Below are positions 8,440-20,019 of a stretch of 64,000 bases of DNA, piece by piece (the stretch's first letter is position 1; each line of letters starts with the position of its first letter). The DNA comes from Escherichia fergusonii ATCC 35469 (GTDB lineage: Bacteria; Pseudomonadota; Gammaproteobacteria; Enterobacterales; Enterobacteriaceae): the NCBI RefSeq assembly GCF_000026225.1, contig NC_011740.1, positions 496,001 through 560,000 on the forward strand. Direction: 5' to 3'. The position numbers and the translations under genes were made by a program. Below the pieces are notes generated by a model. It was not told the DNA's origin. It saw nothing but the letters and a program-made list of their open reading frames with translations, and did no database searches.

Positions 8440-10239
8440 ATGAAGAATATACGTAACTTTTCGATCATAGCTCACATTGACCACGGTAAATCGACGCTGT
8501 CTGACCGTATTATCCAGATCTGCGGTGGCCTGTCTGACCGTGAAATGGAGGCGCAGGTTCTCGATTCCATGGATCTTGAGCGTGAGCGTGGCATTACCAT
8601 CAAAGCGCAAAGCGTGACGCTGGATTACAAAGCGTCTGACGGCGAAACCTATCAGCTTAACTTTATCGACACCCCGGGCCACGTAGACTTCTCCTATGAA
8701 GTTTCCCGTTCGCTGGCTGCCTGTGAGGGTGCATTGCTGGTGGTCGACGCCGGGCAGGGCGTAGAAGCGCAAACCCTGGCAAACTGCTACACCGCGATGG
8801 AAATGGATCTCGAAGTAGTGCCGGTACTGAACAAGATTGACCTGCCGGCAGCTGATCCTGAACGCGTAGCAGAAGAAATTGAAGATATCGTTGGTATCGA
8901 CGCCACCGACGCAGTGCGCTGCTCAGCGAAAACCGGCGTTGGTGTGCAGGACGTTCTCGAACGTCTGGTGCGCGATATTCCGCCGCCGGAAGGCGATCCG
9001 GAAGGCCCGTTACAGGCGCTAATTATCGACTCCTGGTTCGACAACTACCTGGGCGTTGTTTCACTTATCCGTATTAAAAACGGCACCCTGCGTAAGGGCG
9101 ACAAAGTGAAAGTCATGAGTACCGGGCAGACCTATAACGCTGACCGTCTGGGTATTTTCACGCCGAAGCAGGTTGACCGCACTGAACTGAAATGCGGTGA
9201 AGTTGGCTGGTTGGTATGTGCGATCAAAGACATCCACGGTGCACCGGTAGGCGATACCTTAACACTGGCGCGTAATCCGGCAGAAAAGGCGCTGCCTGGC
9301 TTTAAGAAAGTCAAACCGCAGGTTTACGCAGGCTTGTTCCCGGTAAGCTCTGACGACTATGAAGCCTTCCGTGACGCGCTGGGCAAACTCAGCCTGAATG
9401 ATGCCTCACTGTTCTATGAGCCGGAAAGCTCCAGCGCGTTGGGCTTTGGTTTCCGCTGCGGCTTCCTCGGCTTGCTGCACATGGAGATCATTCAGGAACG
9501 TCTGGAACGTGAATACGATCTGGATCTGATCACCACTGCGCCGACCGTAGTGTATGAAGTTGAAACCACGTCAAGAGAAGTTATTTACGTCGACAGCCCA
9601 TCGAAGCTGCCAGCGGTAAATAACATCTATGAACTGCGCGAGCCGATTGCAGAGTGTCACATGCTATTGCCGCAGGCATATCTCGGTAACGTTATTACGC
9701 TGTGCGTAGAAAAACGTGGCGTACAAACCAACATGGTTTACCACGGTAACCAGGTGGCGTTGACCTACGAGATCCCGATGGCTGAAGTGGTGCTCGACTT
9801 CTTCGATCGCCTGAAATCTACCTCGCGTGGTTATGCGTCTCTGGATTACAACTTCAAACGCTTCCAGGCGTCAGACATGGTACGTGTAGACGTATTAATC
9901 AACGGTGAACGTGTTGATGCGCTGGCGCTGATCACCCACCGTGATAATTCGCAAAACCGTGGTCGCGAGCTGGTGGAAAAGATGAAAGATCTGATCCCAC
10001 GCCAGCAGTTTGATATCGCTATTCAGGCAGCGATTGGTACGCACATCATTGCGCGCTCCACCGTGAAACAGCTGCGTAAAAACGTACTGGCTAAATGTTA
10101 TGGCGGCGATATCAGCCGTAAGAAAAAGCTGCTGCAGAAGCAGAAAGAAGGTAAGAAACGCATGAAGCAGATCGGTAACGTCGAGCTGCCGCAGGAAGCG
10201 TTCCTCGCCATTCTGCACGTCGGCAAAGACAACAAATAA
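8440..10239 (+). CDS. lepA: Elongation factor 4 (back-translocating GTPase LepA)
   Basis: The 599-residue translational GTPase has G1 [10 protein letters not shown]2 GITIKAQ, G3 DTPGHVDF, G4 NKIDLP and G5 CSAKTG. EF-G-like domains II, III and V follow, then the LepA-specific C-terminal domain rich in Lys ([20 protein letters not shown]). It acts on stalled or initiating ribosomes, and matters in high ionic strength and during 30S assembly. It is 15 bp upstream of lepB, with which it is co-transcribed. Confidence 0.99.
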
Positions 10240-10254
10240 CCCTTAGGAGTTGGC

Positions 10255-11229
10255 ATGGCGAATATGTTTGCCCTGATTCTGGTGATTGCCACACTGGTGA
10301 CGGGCATTTTATGGTGCGTGGATAAATTCTTTTTCGCACCTAAACGGCGGGAACGTCAGGCAGCGGCGCAGGCGGCTGTCGGTGACTCACTGGATAAAGC
10401 AACGCTGAAGAAAGTTGCGCCGAAGCCTGGCTGGCTGGAAACCGGTGCTTCTGTTTTTCCGGTGCTGGCTATCGTATTGATTGTGCGTTCGTTTATTTAT
10501 GAACCGTTCCAGATCCCGTCAGGTTCGATGATGCCGACTCTGTTAATCGGTGACTTTATTCTGGTAGAAAAGTTTGCTTACGGCATTAAAGATCCTATCT
10601 ACCAGAAAACGCTGATCGAAACCGGTCATCCGAAACGTGGCGATATTGTGGTCTTTAAATACCCGGAAGATCCAAAGCTTGATTACATCAAGCGTGCGGT
10701 GGGTTTACCGGGCGATAAAGTCACTTACGATCCGGTTTCAAAAGAGCTGACGATTCAGCCGGGATGCAGCTCCGGTCAGGCGTGTGAAAACGCGCTGCCG
10801 GTCACCTACTCAAACGTGGAACCGAGCGATTTCGTTCAGACCTTCTCACGTCGTAATGGTGGGGAAGCAACCAGCGGATTCTTTGAAGTGCCGAAAAACG
10901 AAACCAAAGAAAATGGAATTCGTCTTTCCGAGCGTAAAGAGACTCTGGGTGATGTGACGCACCGTATTTTGACAGTGCCGATTGCCCAGGATCAGGTAGG
11001 GATGTATTACCAGCAGCCAGGGCAACAACTGGCAACCTGGATTGTTCCACCGGGCCAATACTTCATGATGGGTGACAACCGTGACAACAGCGCGGACAGC
11101 CGTTACTGGGGCTTTGTGCCGGAAGCGAATCTGGTAGGTCGGGCAACGGCTATCTGGATGAGTTTCGATAAGCAAGAAGGCGAATGGCCGACTGGTGTGC
11201 GCTTAAGTCGTATTGGCGGCATCCATTAA
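10255..11229 (+). CDS. lepB: Signal peptidase I
   Basis: The 324-residue membrane protease has two N-terminal membrane segments (residues ~4-22 and ~62-78) and a periplasmic catalytic domain. The catalytic Ser91 lies in QIPSGSMMPTL and the general-base Lys146 in DYIKRAVGLPGD; box E is GDNRDNSADSRYWG. It cleaves signal peptides of Sec and Tat substrates, including the RseB and UshA precursors in this window. It follows lepA with a CTTAGGAG ribosome site. Confidence 0.99.
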   Translation: MANMFALILVIATLVTGILWCVDKFFFAPKRRERQAAAQAAVGDSLDKATLKKVAPKPGWLETGASVFPVLAIVLIVRSFIYEPFQIPSGSMMPTLLIGDFILVEKFAYGIKDPIYQKTLIETGHPKRGDIVVFKYPEDPKLDYIKRAVGLPGDKVTYDPVSKELTIQPGCSSGQACENALPVTYSNVEPSDFVQTFSRRNGGEATSGFFEVPKNETKENGIRLSERKETLGDVTHRILTVPIAQDQVGMYYQQPGQQLATWIVPPGQYFMMGDNRDNSADSRYWGFVPEANLVGRATAIWMSFDKQEGEWPTGVRLSRIGGIH

Positions 11230-11242
11230 TAGCTTATCTTCG

Positions 11243-11275
11243 TTCACGTTGTCGCCGTTATGGCGACAACGTGAA
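11243..11275 (+). terminator. Hairpin after lepB
   Basis: TTCACGTTGTCGCC pairs with GGCGACAACGTGAA around a short loop, 13 bp after the lepB stop. The following TTATTTAT is only a weak T tract, so termination may be partial. Confidence 0.7.
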
Positions 11276-11325
11276 TTATTTATGAGATAAATCTCCCGTG
11301 GCTAACGACATCCCCCGTCGTTGTG

Positions 11326-11468
11326 TATAGAATATTCCCCCGAAGTTTAAGGTTGGCACCTCCAGGTTGCCACGGCACACGAAACAGCGTTGGTCCCCAT
11401 ATACCGGTAAACTGAAACTGCAGCGAAGCAGTTAGTAGAGCCATGTATATCAGGTCTGTTTCGTGTGC
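11326..11468 (+). promoter_or_regulatory. rnc promoter and autoregulated RNase III leader hairpin
   Basis: TATAGAAT at about 11,326 is a -10 element, followed by a ~170-nt leader. GCACACGAAACAG (11,375-11,387) pairs perfectly with CTGTTTCGTGTGC (11,456-11,468), a 13-bp stem. This matches the known leader stem-loop that RNase III cuts to destabilise its own mRNA. The 272-bp lepB-rnc gap contains this and the lepB hairpin. Confidence 0.82.
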
Positions 11469-11471
11469 TGA

Positions 11472-13084
<1,613 letters not shown>

Positions 13085-13095
13085 GAGTTACTCCG

Positions 13096-13824
13096 ATGGA
13101 AGGCTGGCAGCGCGCATTTGTTCTGCATAGTCGCCCGTGGAGCGAAACCAGCCTGATGCTGGACGTCTTCACGGAGGAATCGGGTCGCGTGCGTCTGGTT
13201 GCCAAAGGCGCACGCTCTAAACGATCTACTCTGAAAGGTGCATTACAGCCCTTCACTCCTCTCTTGCTACGTTTCGGCGGGCGTGGCGAAGTCAAAACGC
13301 TGCGCAGTGCTGAAGCTGTCTCGCTGGCGCTGCCATTAAGCGGTATCACCCTTTACAGTGGTTTGTACATTAACGAACTTCTCTCCCGCGTGCTGGAATA
13401 CGAGACGCGCTTCTCAGAACTCTTTTTCGATTACTTGCACTGCATTCAGTCTCTTGCAGGTGCCACTGGTACGCCAGAACCCGCGCTGCGCCGCTTTGAA
13501 CTGGCACTGCTCGGTCATCTGGGTTATGGCGTCAATTTTACCCATTGTGCGGGTAGCGGCGAGCCGGTAGATGACACCATGACGTATCGTTATCGCGAAG
13601 AAAAAGGGTTTATCGCAAGCGTCGTTATCGACAATAAAACGTTCACTGGAAGGCAGTTAAAAGCGTTAAACGCGCGGGAATTTCCTGACGCAGACACACT
13701 ACGCGCCGCGAAACGCTTTACCCGCATGGCGCTTAAGCCGTATCTTGGCGGTAAACCATTAAAGAGCAGGGAACTGTTCCGGCAGTTTATGCCTAAGCGA
13801 ACGGTGAAAACACATTATGAATGA
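13096..13824 (+). CDS. recO: Recombination mediator RecO
   Basis: The 242-residue protein has an N-terminal OB fold ([33 protein letters not shown]) followed by a helical domain. It anneals ssDNA-SSB complexes and, with RecR, loads RecA at gaps. E. coli RecO lacks a complete zinc finger, and here too only one Cys (HCAGSGEPV) remains in that segment. It follows era after 11 bp. Confidence 0.98.
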
Positions 13825-13835
13825 TGAGGATTGTC

Positions 13836-14567
13836 ATGGCTGAATTACTGTTAGGCGTCAACATTGACCATATTGCAACGCTGCGTAACGCACGTGGTAC
13901 TGCTTACCCGGATCCGGTGCAGGCGGCGTTTATTGCTGAGCAGGCGGGGGCGGATGGCATTACCGTGCATCTACGTGAAGATCGTCGCCACATTACCGAC
14001 CGCGACGTGCGCATCCTGCGTCAGACGCTGGATACCCGCATGAATCTGGAGATGGCGGTGACCGAAGAGATGCTGGCGATCGCCGTTGAAACAAAGCCGC
14101 ATTTTTGCTGCCTGGTACCTGAAAAGCGCCAGGAAGTCACAACCGAAGGTGGCCTGGACGTCGCAGGGCAGCGTGACAAAATGCGCGATGCCTGTAAACG
14201 TCTGGCGGATGCCGGGATTCAGGTTTCTCTGTTTATCGACGCCGATGAAGAGCAGATCAAAGCCGCGGCAGAGGTTGGCGCACCGTTCATCGAGATCCAC
14301 ACCGGTTGCTATGCTGATGCCAAAACTGACGCCGAACAGGCGCAAGAGCTGGCGCGTATCGCCAAAGCCGCGACCTTTGCCGCTAGTCTCGGTCTGAAAG
14401 TTAACGCTGGTCACGGTCTGACCTATCACAACGTGAAAGCCATTGCCGCCATCCCTGAGATGCATGAACTGAATATCGGTCATGCCATTATTGGTCGTGC
14501 AGTGATGACCGGACTGAAAGATGCGGTGGCAGAAATGAAGCGTTTGATGCTGGAAGCGCGTGGCTAA
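13836..14567 (+). CDS. pdxJ: Pyridoxine 5'-phosphate synthase
   Basis: The 243-residue TIM barrel starts MAELLLGVNIDHIATLRNAR. It shows the family segments GITVHLREDRRHI and EIHTGCYA, and GLKVNAGHGLTYHN for phosphate binding. It condenses 1-deoxyxylulose-5-phosphate with 3-amino-1-hydroxyacetone phosphate to form vitamin B6. The ATG at 13,836 is preceded by GAGGA; the open frame from 13,821 has no ribosome site. Its last base is the first of the acpS start. Confidence 0.98.
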   Translation: MAELLLGVNIDHIATLRNARGTAYPDPVQAAFIAEQAGADGITVHLREDRRHITDRDVRILRQTLDTRMNLEMAVTEEMLAIAVETKPHFCCLVPEKRQEVTTEGGLDVAGQRDKMRDACKRLADAGIQVSLFIDADEEQIKAAAEVGAPFIEIHTGCYADAKTDAEQAQELARIAKAATFAASLGLKVNAGHGLTYHNVKAIAAIPEMHELNIGHAIIGRAVMTGLKDAVAEMKRLMLEARG

Positions 14568-14947
14568 TGGCAATATTAGGTTTAGGTACGGATATTGTGG
14601 AGATCGCTCGCATTGAATCGGTGATCGCCCGATCCGGTGAGCGCCTGGCTCGCCGCGTATTAAGCGATAACGAATGGGAAATCTGGAAAACGCACCACCA
14701 GCCAGTGCGTTTTCTGGCGAAGCGTTTTGCTGTGAAAGAAGCGGCAGCAAAAGCGTTTGGCACCGGGATCCGCAATGGTCTGGCGTTTAATCAGTTTGAA
14801 GTATTCAACGATGAGCTCGGCAAACCACGGTTGCGGCTATGGGGTGAGGCGTTAAAACTGGCGGAAAAACTCGGCGTTGTAAATATGCATGTAACGCTGG
14901 CAGATGAGCGCCACTATGCTTGTGCCACGGTAATTATCGAAAGTTAA
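14567..14947 (+). CDS. acpS: Holo-[acyl-carrier-protein] synthase
   Basis: The 126-residue phosphopantetheinyl transferase has the metal-binding Asp in LGTDIVEI and the Glu in KRFAVKEAAAKAFGTG. It transfers the 4'-phosphopantetheine arm of CoA to apo-ACP, activating fatty-acid synthesis. It is the last gene of the rnc-era-recO-pdxJ-acpS cluster, sharing one base with pdxJ and followed by a strong terminator. Confidence 0.98.
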   Translation: MAILGLGTDIVEIARIESVIARSGERLARRVLSDNEWEIWKTHHQPVRFLAKRFAVKEAAAKAFGTGIRNGLAFNQFEVFNDELGKPRLRLWGEALKLAEKLGVVNMHVTLADERHYACATVIIES

Positions 14948-14970
14948 AATAATATCGTTCTCTTTAAAAA

Positions 14971-15007
14971 GTAAAACCCCCGAACTGGTAAGGAACGGGG
15001 GTTTTAC
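14971..15007 (+). terminator. Terminator at the end of the rnc-acpS operon
   Basis: GTAAAACCCCCG pairs with CGGGGGTTTTAC around a short loop, 23 bp after the acpS stop. The A-rich and T-rich flanks would let it act in both directions. Confidence 0.9.
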
Positions 15008-15366
15008 TTTACAACTTTAATTTTGTGCAGCACACGATTCCAACAACAATGATTATGGATCAATTTAGTTATCCTGTACAAGCAACTTGCAATCTTTAGC
15101 ATAAAAACTCGAGCCTTTACGAAGAAATCGATATTGATGAAAAGATTAACGTGACCGCTTTTTGATAAGTACATTAGAATCGGCGTCGTTATTGGATATT
15201 TTGCTGTGTTCTACGCCATGCCACTGAATTCCCCCATTGAAACGAGTGGTGTCGTCAAAGCTCTGGTGTGGAGTGCGGCACTCGATTCCAATAACTCGCA
15301 CGTTCAGTTTTGGGGAGATGTAAGGGCTAATCTGAACGGCTGCATTCCTTGTTTAAGGAAAAACGA
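15008..15366. ncRNA. ohsC: Intergenic region expected to carry the OhsC antisense RNA and the shoB 5' UTR
   Basis: There is no credible protein gene between the acpS terminator and shoB. In E. coli this gap encodes the sRNA OhsC, transcribed divergently from shoB and pairing with it to block toxin synthesis. I could place shoB exactly but not the OhsC ends or promoter. The segments GTTATTGG (15,190-15,197) and CCAATAAC (15,290-15,297) are complementary and could be part of the pairing. The assignment rests on position. Confidence 0.4.
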
Positions 15367-15447
15367 ATGACTGATTGCCGATACCTGATTAAACGGGTCA
15401 TTAAAGTCGTCATTGCTGTTTTACAGCTGATCCTTCTGTTCTTGTAA
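15367..15447 (+). CDS. shoB: Small toxic membrane peptide ShoB
   Basis: The 26-residue peptide starts MTDCRYLIKRVIKVVIAVLQ and ends LILLFL, one conservative change (Ile to Val at 14) from the K-12 ShoB I remember. Basic residues precede a single hydrophobic helix that inserts in the inner membrane; overproduction dissipates membrane potential. TTAAGGAAA supplies the ribosome site 6 bp upstream. It is the toxin of the type I pair shoB/ohsC, between acpS and yfhL as in K-12. Confidence 0.93.
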   Translation: MTDCRYLIKRVIKVVIAVLQLILLFL

Positions 15448-15464
15448 CACCAGGAAACGTACTT

Positions 15465-15498
15465 AAGGCGCGTCAGGTTAACCAGCCAGGCGCGCCTT
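15465..15498 (+). terminator. Terminator after shoB
   Basis: AAGGCGCG and CGCGCCTT form an 8-bp stem followed by TAATAATTATAAT, 17 bp after the shoB stop. The rest of the gap to yfhL (to 15,639) is A/T-rich with no gene seen. Confidence 0.7.
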
Positions 15499-15639
15499 TA
15501 ATAATTATAATAAATGTCTGGGCAGATATTATATAAATTCATTTGGTGAATAATTATGCTAATGTCATCAATTAAATAAATATAATGGCGTTAAGGCTTT
15601 CCTGTAAAATATTTAATACTCTACTTCCAGAGCAAAATA

Positions 15640-15900
15640 TTAAATCTTATCCGCGTGGTGCATCAGCACAAATTTATCCCACAACTGCTCTTCTGTCTCG
15701 ACATGCGCCGGATCTTTCACAATAGTATTAGGGATCGGGCACACCTTCTGGCAGGTTGGTGTCTCGTAGTGCCCTACGCACTCGGTACACTTATCGCTGT
15801 TAATCTCGTAGATATGATCGCCCATTGAAATCGCCTCATTCGGGCATTCGGGTTCACACATATCACAATTGATGCATTTTTTAGTGATTAACAGCGCCAT
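15640..15900 (-). CDS. yfhL: Two-cluster [4Fe-4S] ferredoxin YfhL
   Basis: The 86-residue Alvin-type ferredoxin starts MALLITKKCINCDMCEPECP. That CxxCxxCxxxCP motif and a second set, CTECVGHYETPTCQKVCP, bind two [4Fe-4S] clusters; the extra loop between Cys residues of the second set is typical of the family. It is a low-potential electron carrier in the cytoplasm and its partners are not well defined. The start is the ATG at 15,898-15,900 after AAGGAAAC, not the earlier in-frame ATG. Confidence 0.96.
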   Translation of the reverse strand: MALLITKKCINCDMCEPECPNEAISMGDHIYEINSDKCTECVGHYETPTCQKVCPIPNTIVKDPAHVETEEQLWDKFVLMHHADKI

Positions 15901-15955
15901 AAGGAAACTCTCAAAACAACACAAACCGGGCGGGCATTATACGCGCATTCTTTAC

Positions 15956-16804
15956 TCAAACCAGTTTTTTCACCAGCGCTTCACTATGACGAATACGTTC
16001 TGGTGCCAGCTCCAGATCCTGCTGAATCAGAGCAATGAACAGTAAATCCGTTAACATTCCCTGAGCGTGACAAGCAGAGATTGCAGCACTGTTTGTCGCT
16101 TGTTCTTCGGCAATGGTATACAGGCAGTGAGAAGCGCGTTGTTGCAGGGCATTGGGAGTAAAGCCGGTAATCGCCAGTACTTTTCCGCCCACTCGCAGCA
16201 TCTCATCTGCCGCCAGGTTTAACTCGCGTCGTACACCAGTGTAGGAAATGGCTAATAACAGATCGTCAGGGGACGACGCCTGGACTGTGGCGAGTAGCGC
16301 ATGCATATCGCGCACTGCGGCGGCATTGAAGCCAATCTTCATCAGCTTCCAGGCAAAGTTTTGCGCCACCAGACCCGAAGCGCCAATACCGGTCAGAATT
16401 ATCCGCCGCGCAGAGCGCAACATTGCCACGCCTTCATGCAGTTTCTCTTCACTATTAACGTTTAGCGTTGCGTACATGGCGGCAGTATTTTCTTTAATCA
16501 GTTTTTCGCCGACCAGCCGTAACGGATCATCACCACGGATTTGGTTATGAATGGGCACAGAAGGGGATTCCGGCTGGCTTGCCAGCGCTTCACTCAACGC
16601 CAACTTCAATGCCGGAAAACCTTTATAGCCGAGTTTTTGCGCGAACTTCACGACGCTGGACTGACTGACTCCGGCTTCGTTGGCCAGTTGCTGAGAGCTT
16701 AAATGGCGCGCCGTATCAGGTTGTAGTAGCAAATAGTCCGCCAGTTTTTTATCACTCTGGGCAAGCCCCTGGTAACGCTGACGGATACGAAGTAAGCCGT
16801 TCAT
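15956..16804 (-). CDS. yfhH: RpiR/MurR-family transcriptional regulator YfhH
   Basis: The 282-residue regulator has an N-terminal RpiR-type helix-turn-helix (LSSQQLANEAGVSQSSVVKF, about residues 35-60). A C-terminal SIS sugar-phosphate-binding domain follows (RRIILTGIGASGLVAQNFAW, LLLAISYTGVRREL). It should respond to a phosphosugar, but no target is evident: the neighbours yfhL and pgpC are not sugar genes. The start at 16,804 gives the family length; the frame is open to 16,876. Function is inferred from domains. Confidence 0.94.
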   Translation of the reverse strand: MNGLLRIRQRYQGLAQSDKKLADYLLLQPDTARHLSSQQLANEAGVSQSSVVKFAQKLGYKGFPALKLALSEALASQPESPSVPIHNQIRGDDPLRLVGEKLIKENTAAMYATLNVNSEEKLHEGVAMLRSARRIILTGIGASGLVAQNFAWKLMKIGFNAAAVRDMHALLATVQASSPDDLLLAISYTGVRRELNLAADEMLRVGGKVLAITGFTPNALQQRASHCLYTIAEEQATNSAAISACHAQGMLTDLLFIALIQQDLELAPERIRHSEALVKKLV

Positions 16805-17012
16805 ATCTTTCCTCGCGATGAAATTATGGCGACAACAGGCAATATGAAACACACGCGAGTGAATTTTATATTCCATTGCTGCTAATTGCCATGAATTAAA
16901 AATTCCAGATAGCCATGATGCAGTCGATTGTTGCCGGAAAAGTGATGATCTATCTGTTAGGCTATGTAGTAGCGAAGATTAATCAGGATGTTTCAGTCCA
17001 GAGGAGTATGGT

Positions 17013-17648
17013 TTGGCAACTCACGAGCGTCGTGTGGTGTTTTTTGACTTAGATGGAACATTGCATCAGCAGGATATGTTCGGCAGTTTTATGCGTTATT
17101 TACTGCGTCGCCAACCGCTGAATGCATTACTTGTCCTGCCGTTGTTGCCGGTCATTGCCATCGCGTTATTGATAAAAGGTCGTGCAGCACGATGGCCGAT
17201 GAGTCTGCTTCTTTGGGGATGCACTTTTGGTCACAGTGAAGCGCGTTTACAGGCGTTGCAGGCTGATTTTGTGCACTGGTTTCGCGACAATGTTACCGCT
17301 TTTCCGCTTGTCCAGGAGCGTTTGACTACCTACCTGTTAAGTTCCGATGCGGATATTTGGTTGATCACAGGATCTCCGCAGCCGCTGGTTGAAGCGGTTT
17401 ATTTCGATACGCCCTGGCTGCCGCGGGTTAATCTTATCGCCAGCCAAATTCAGCGTGGCTATGGTGGTTGGGTATTGACGATGCGTTGTCTGGGACATGA
17501 AAAGGTCGCGCAACTGGAGCGCAAAATCGGCACGCCGCTGCGGCTGTACAGTGGCTATAGCGACAGTAATCAGGACAACCCGCTGCTTTATTTCTGCCAG
17601 CATCGTTGGCGGGTAACCCCGCGCGGTGAACTCCAGCAACTGGAATAG
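17013..17648 (+). CDS. pgpC: Phosphatidylglycerophosphatase C
   Basis: The 211-residue HAD-superfamily membrane phosphatase begins at TTG (17,013) after GAGGAG. It shows HAD motif I FFDLDGTLHQ, hydrophobic stretches near residues 35-52 and 62-75, motif II ITGSPQ, and motif III/IV LYSGYSDSNQDNPLL. It removes phosphate from phosphatidylglycerol-phosphate to make phosphatidylglycerol, in parallel with PgpA and PgpB. It is divergent from yfhH, with tadA following. Confidence 0.96.
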   Translation: MATHERRVVFFDLDGTLHQQDMFGSFMRYLLRRQPLNALLVLPLLPVIAIALLIKGRAARWPMSLLLWGCTFGHSEARLQALQADFVHWFRDNVTAFPLVQERLTTYLLSSDADIWLITGSPQPLVEAVYFDTPWLPRVNLIASQIQRGYGGWVLTMRCLGHEKVAQLERKIGTPLRLYSGYSDSNQDNPLLYFCQHRWRVTPRGELQQLE

Positions 17649-17668
17649 AGTAAAGCATAGCGTCCGTG

Positions 17669-17674
17669 TATAAT
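17669..17674 (+). promoter_or_regulatory. -10 element of the tadA promoter
   Basis: A consensus TATAAT 32 bp upstream of the tadA TTG start, inside the short pgpC-tadA gap. It supports a separate tadA promoter. Confidence 0.6.
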
Positions 17675-17705
17675 GCGCCGCGCTTTTATAACCGGAGTTT
17701 TCTTT

Positions 17706-19762
<2,057 letters not shown>

Positions 19763-19927
19763 TTAGTTAATTCTCTGTGTCGTGCGCATCCCAGCTTGAA
19801 AAAACGTAATAATAGTGAAAGGTTTACTCATAAATGAGCGGCATTTTGCGTAAACCAGCGCCAGTTGGCAACTTATTACAGCCATTGGCGGCACGCGTTG
19901 CTAATTCACAATGGTGATTTTATTTCC

Positions 19928-19943
19928 ACGCAAACGGTTTCGT
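19928..19943 (+). promoter_or_regulatory. PurR operator of purL
   Basis: ACGCAAACGGTTTCGT matches the PurR box ACGCAAACGTTTTCGT at 15 of 16 bases and lies about 77 bp upstream of the purL start. PurR with hypoxanthine or guanine represses purine genes here. Confidence 0.9.
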
Positions 19944-20019
19944 CAGCGCATCAGATTCTTTATAATGACGCCCGTTTCCCCCCCTTGGGTACACCGAAAG
20001 CTTAGAAGACGAGAGACTT

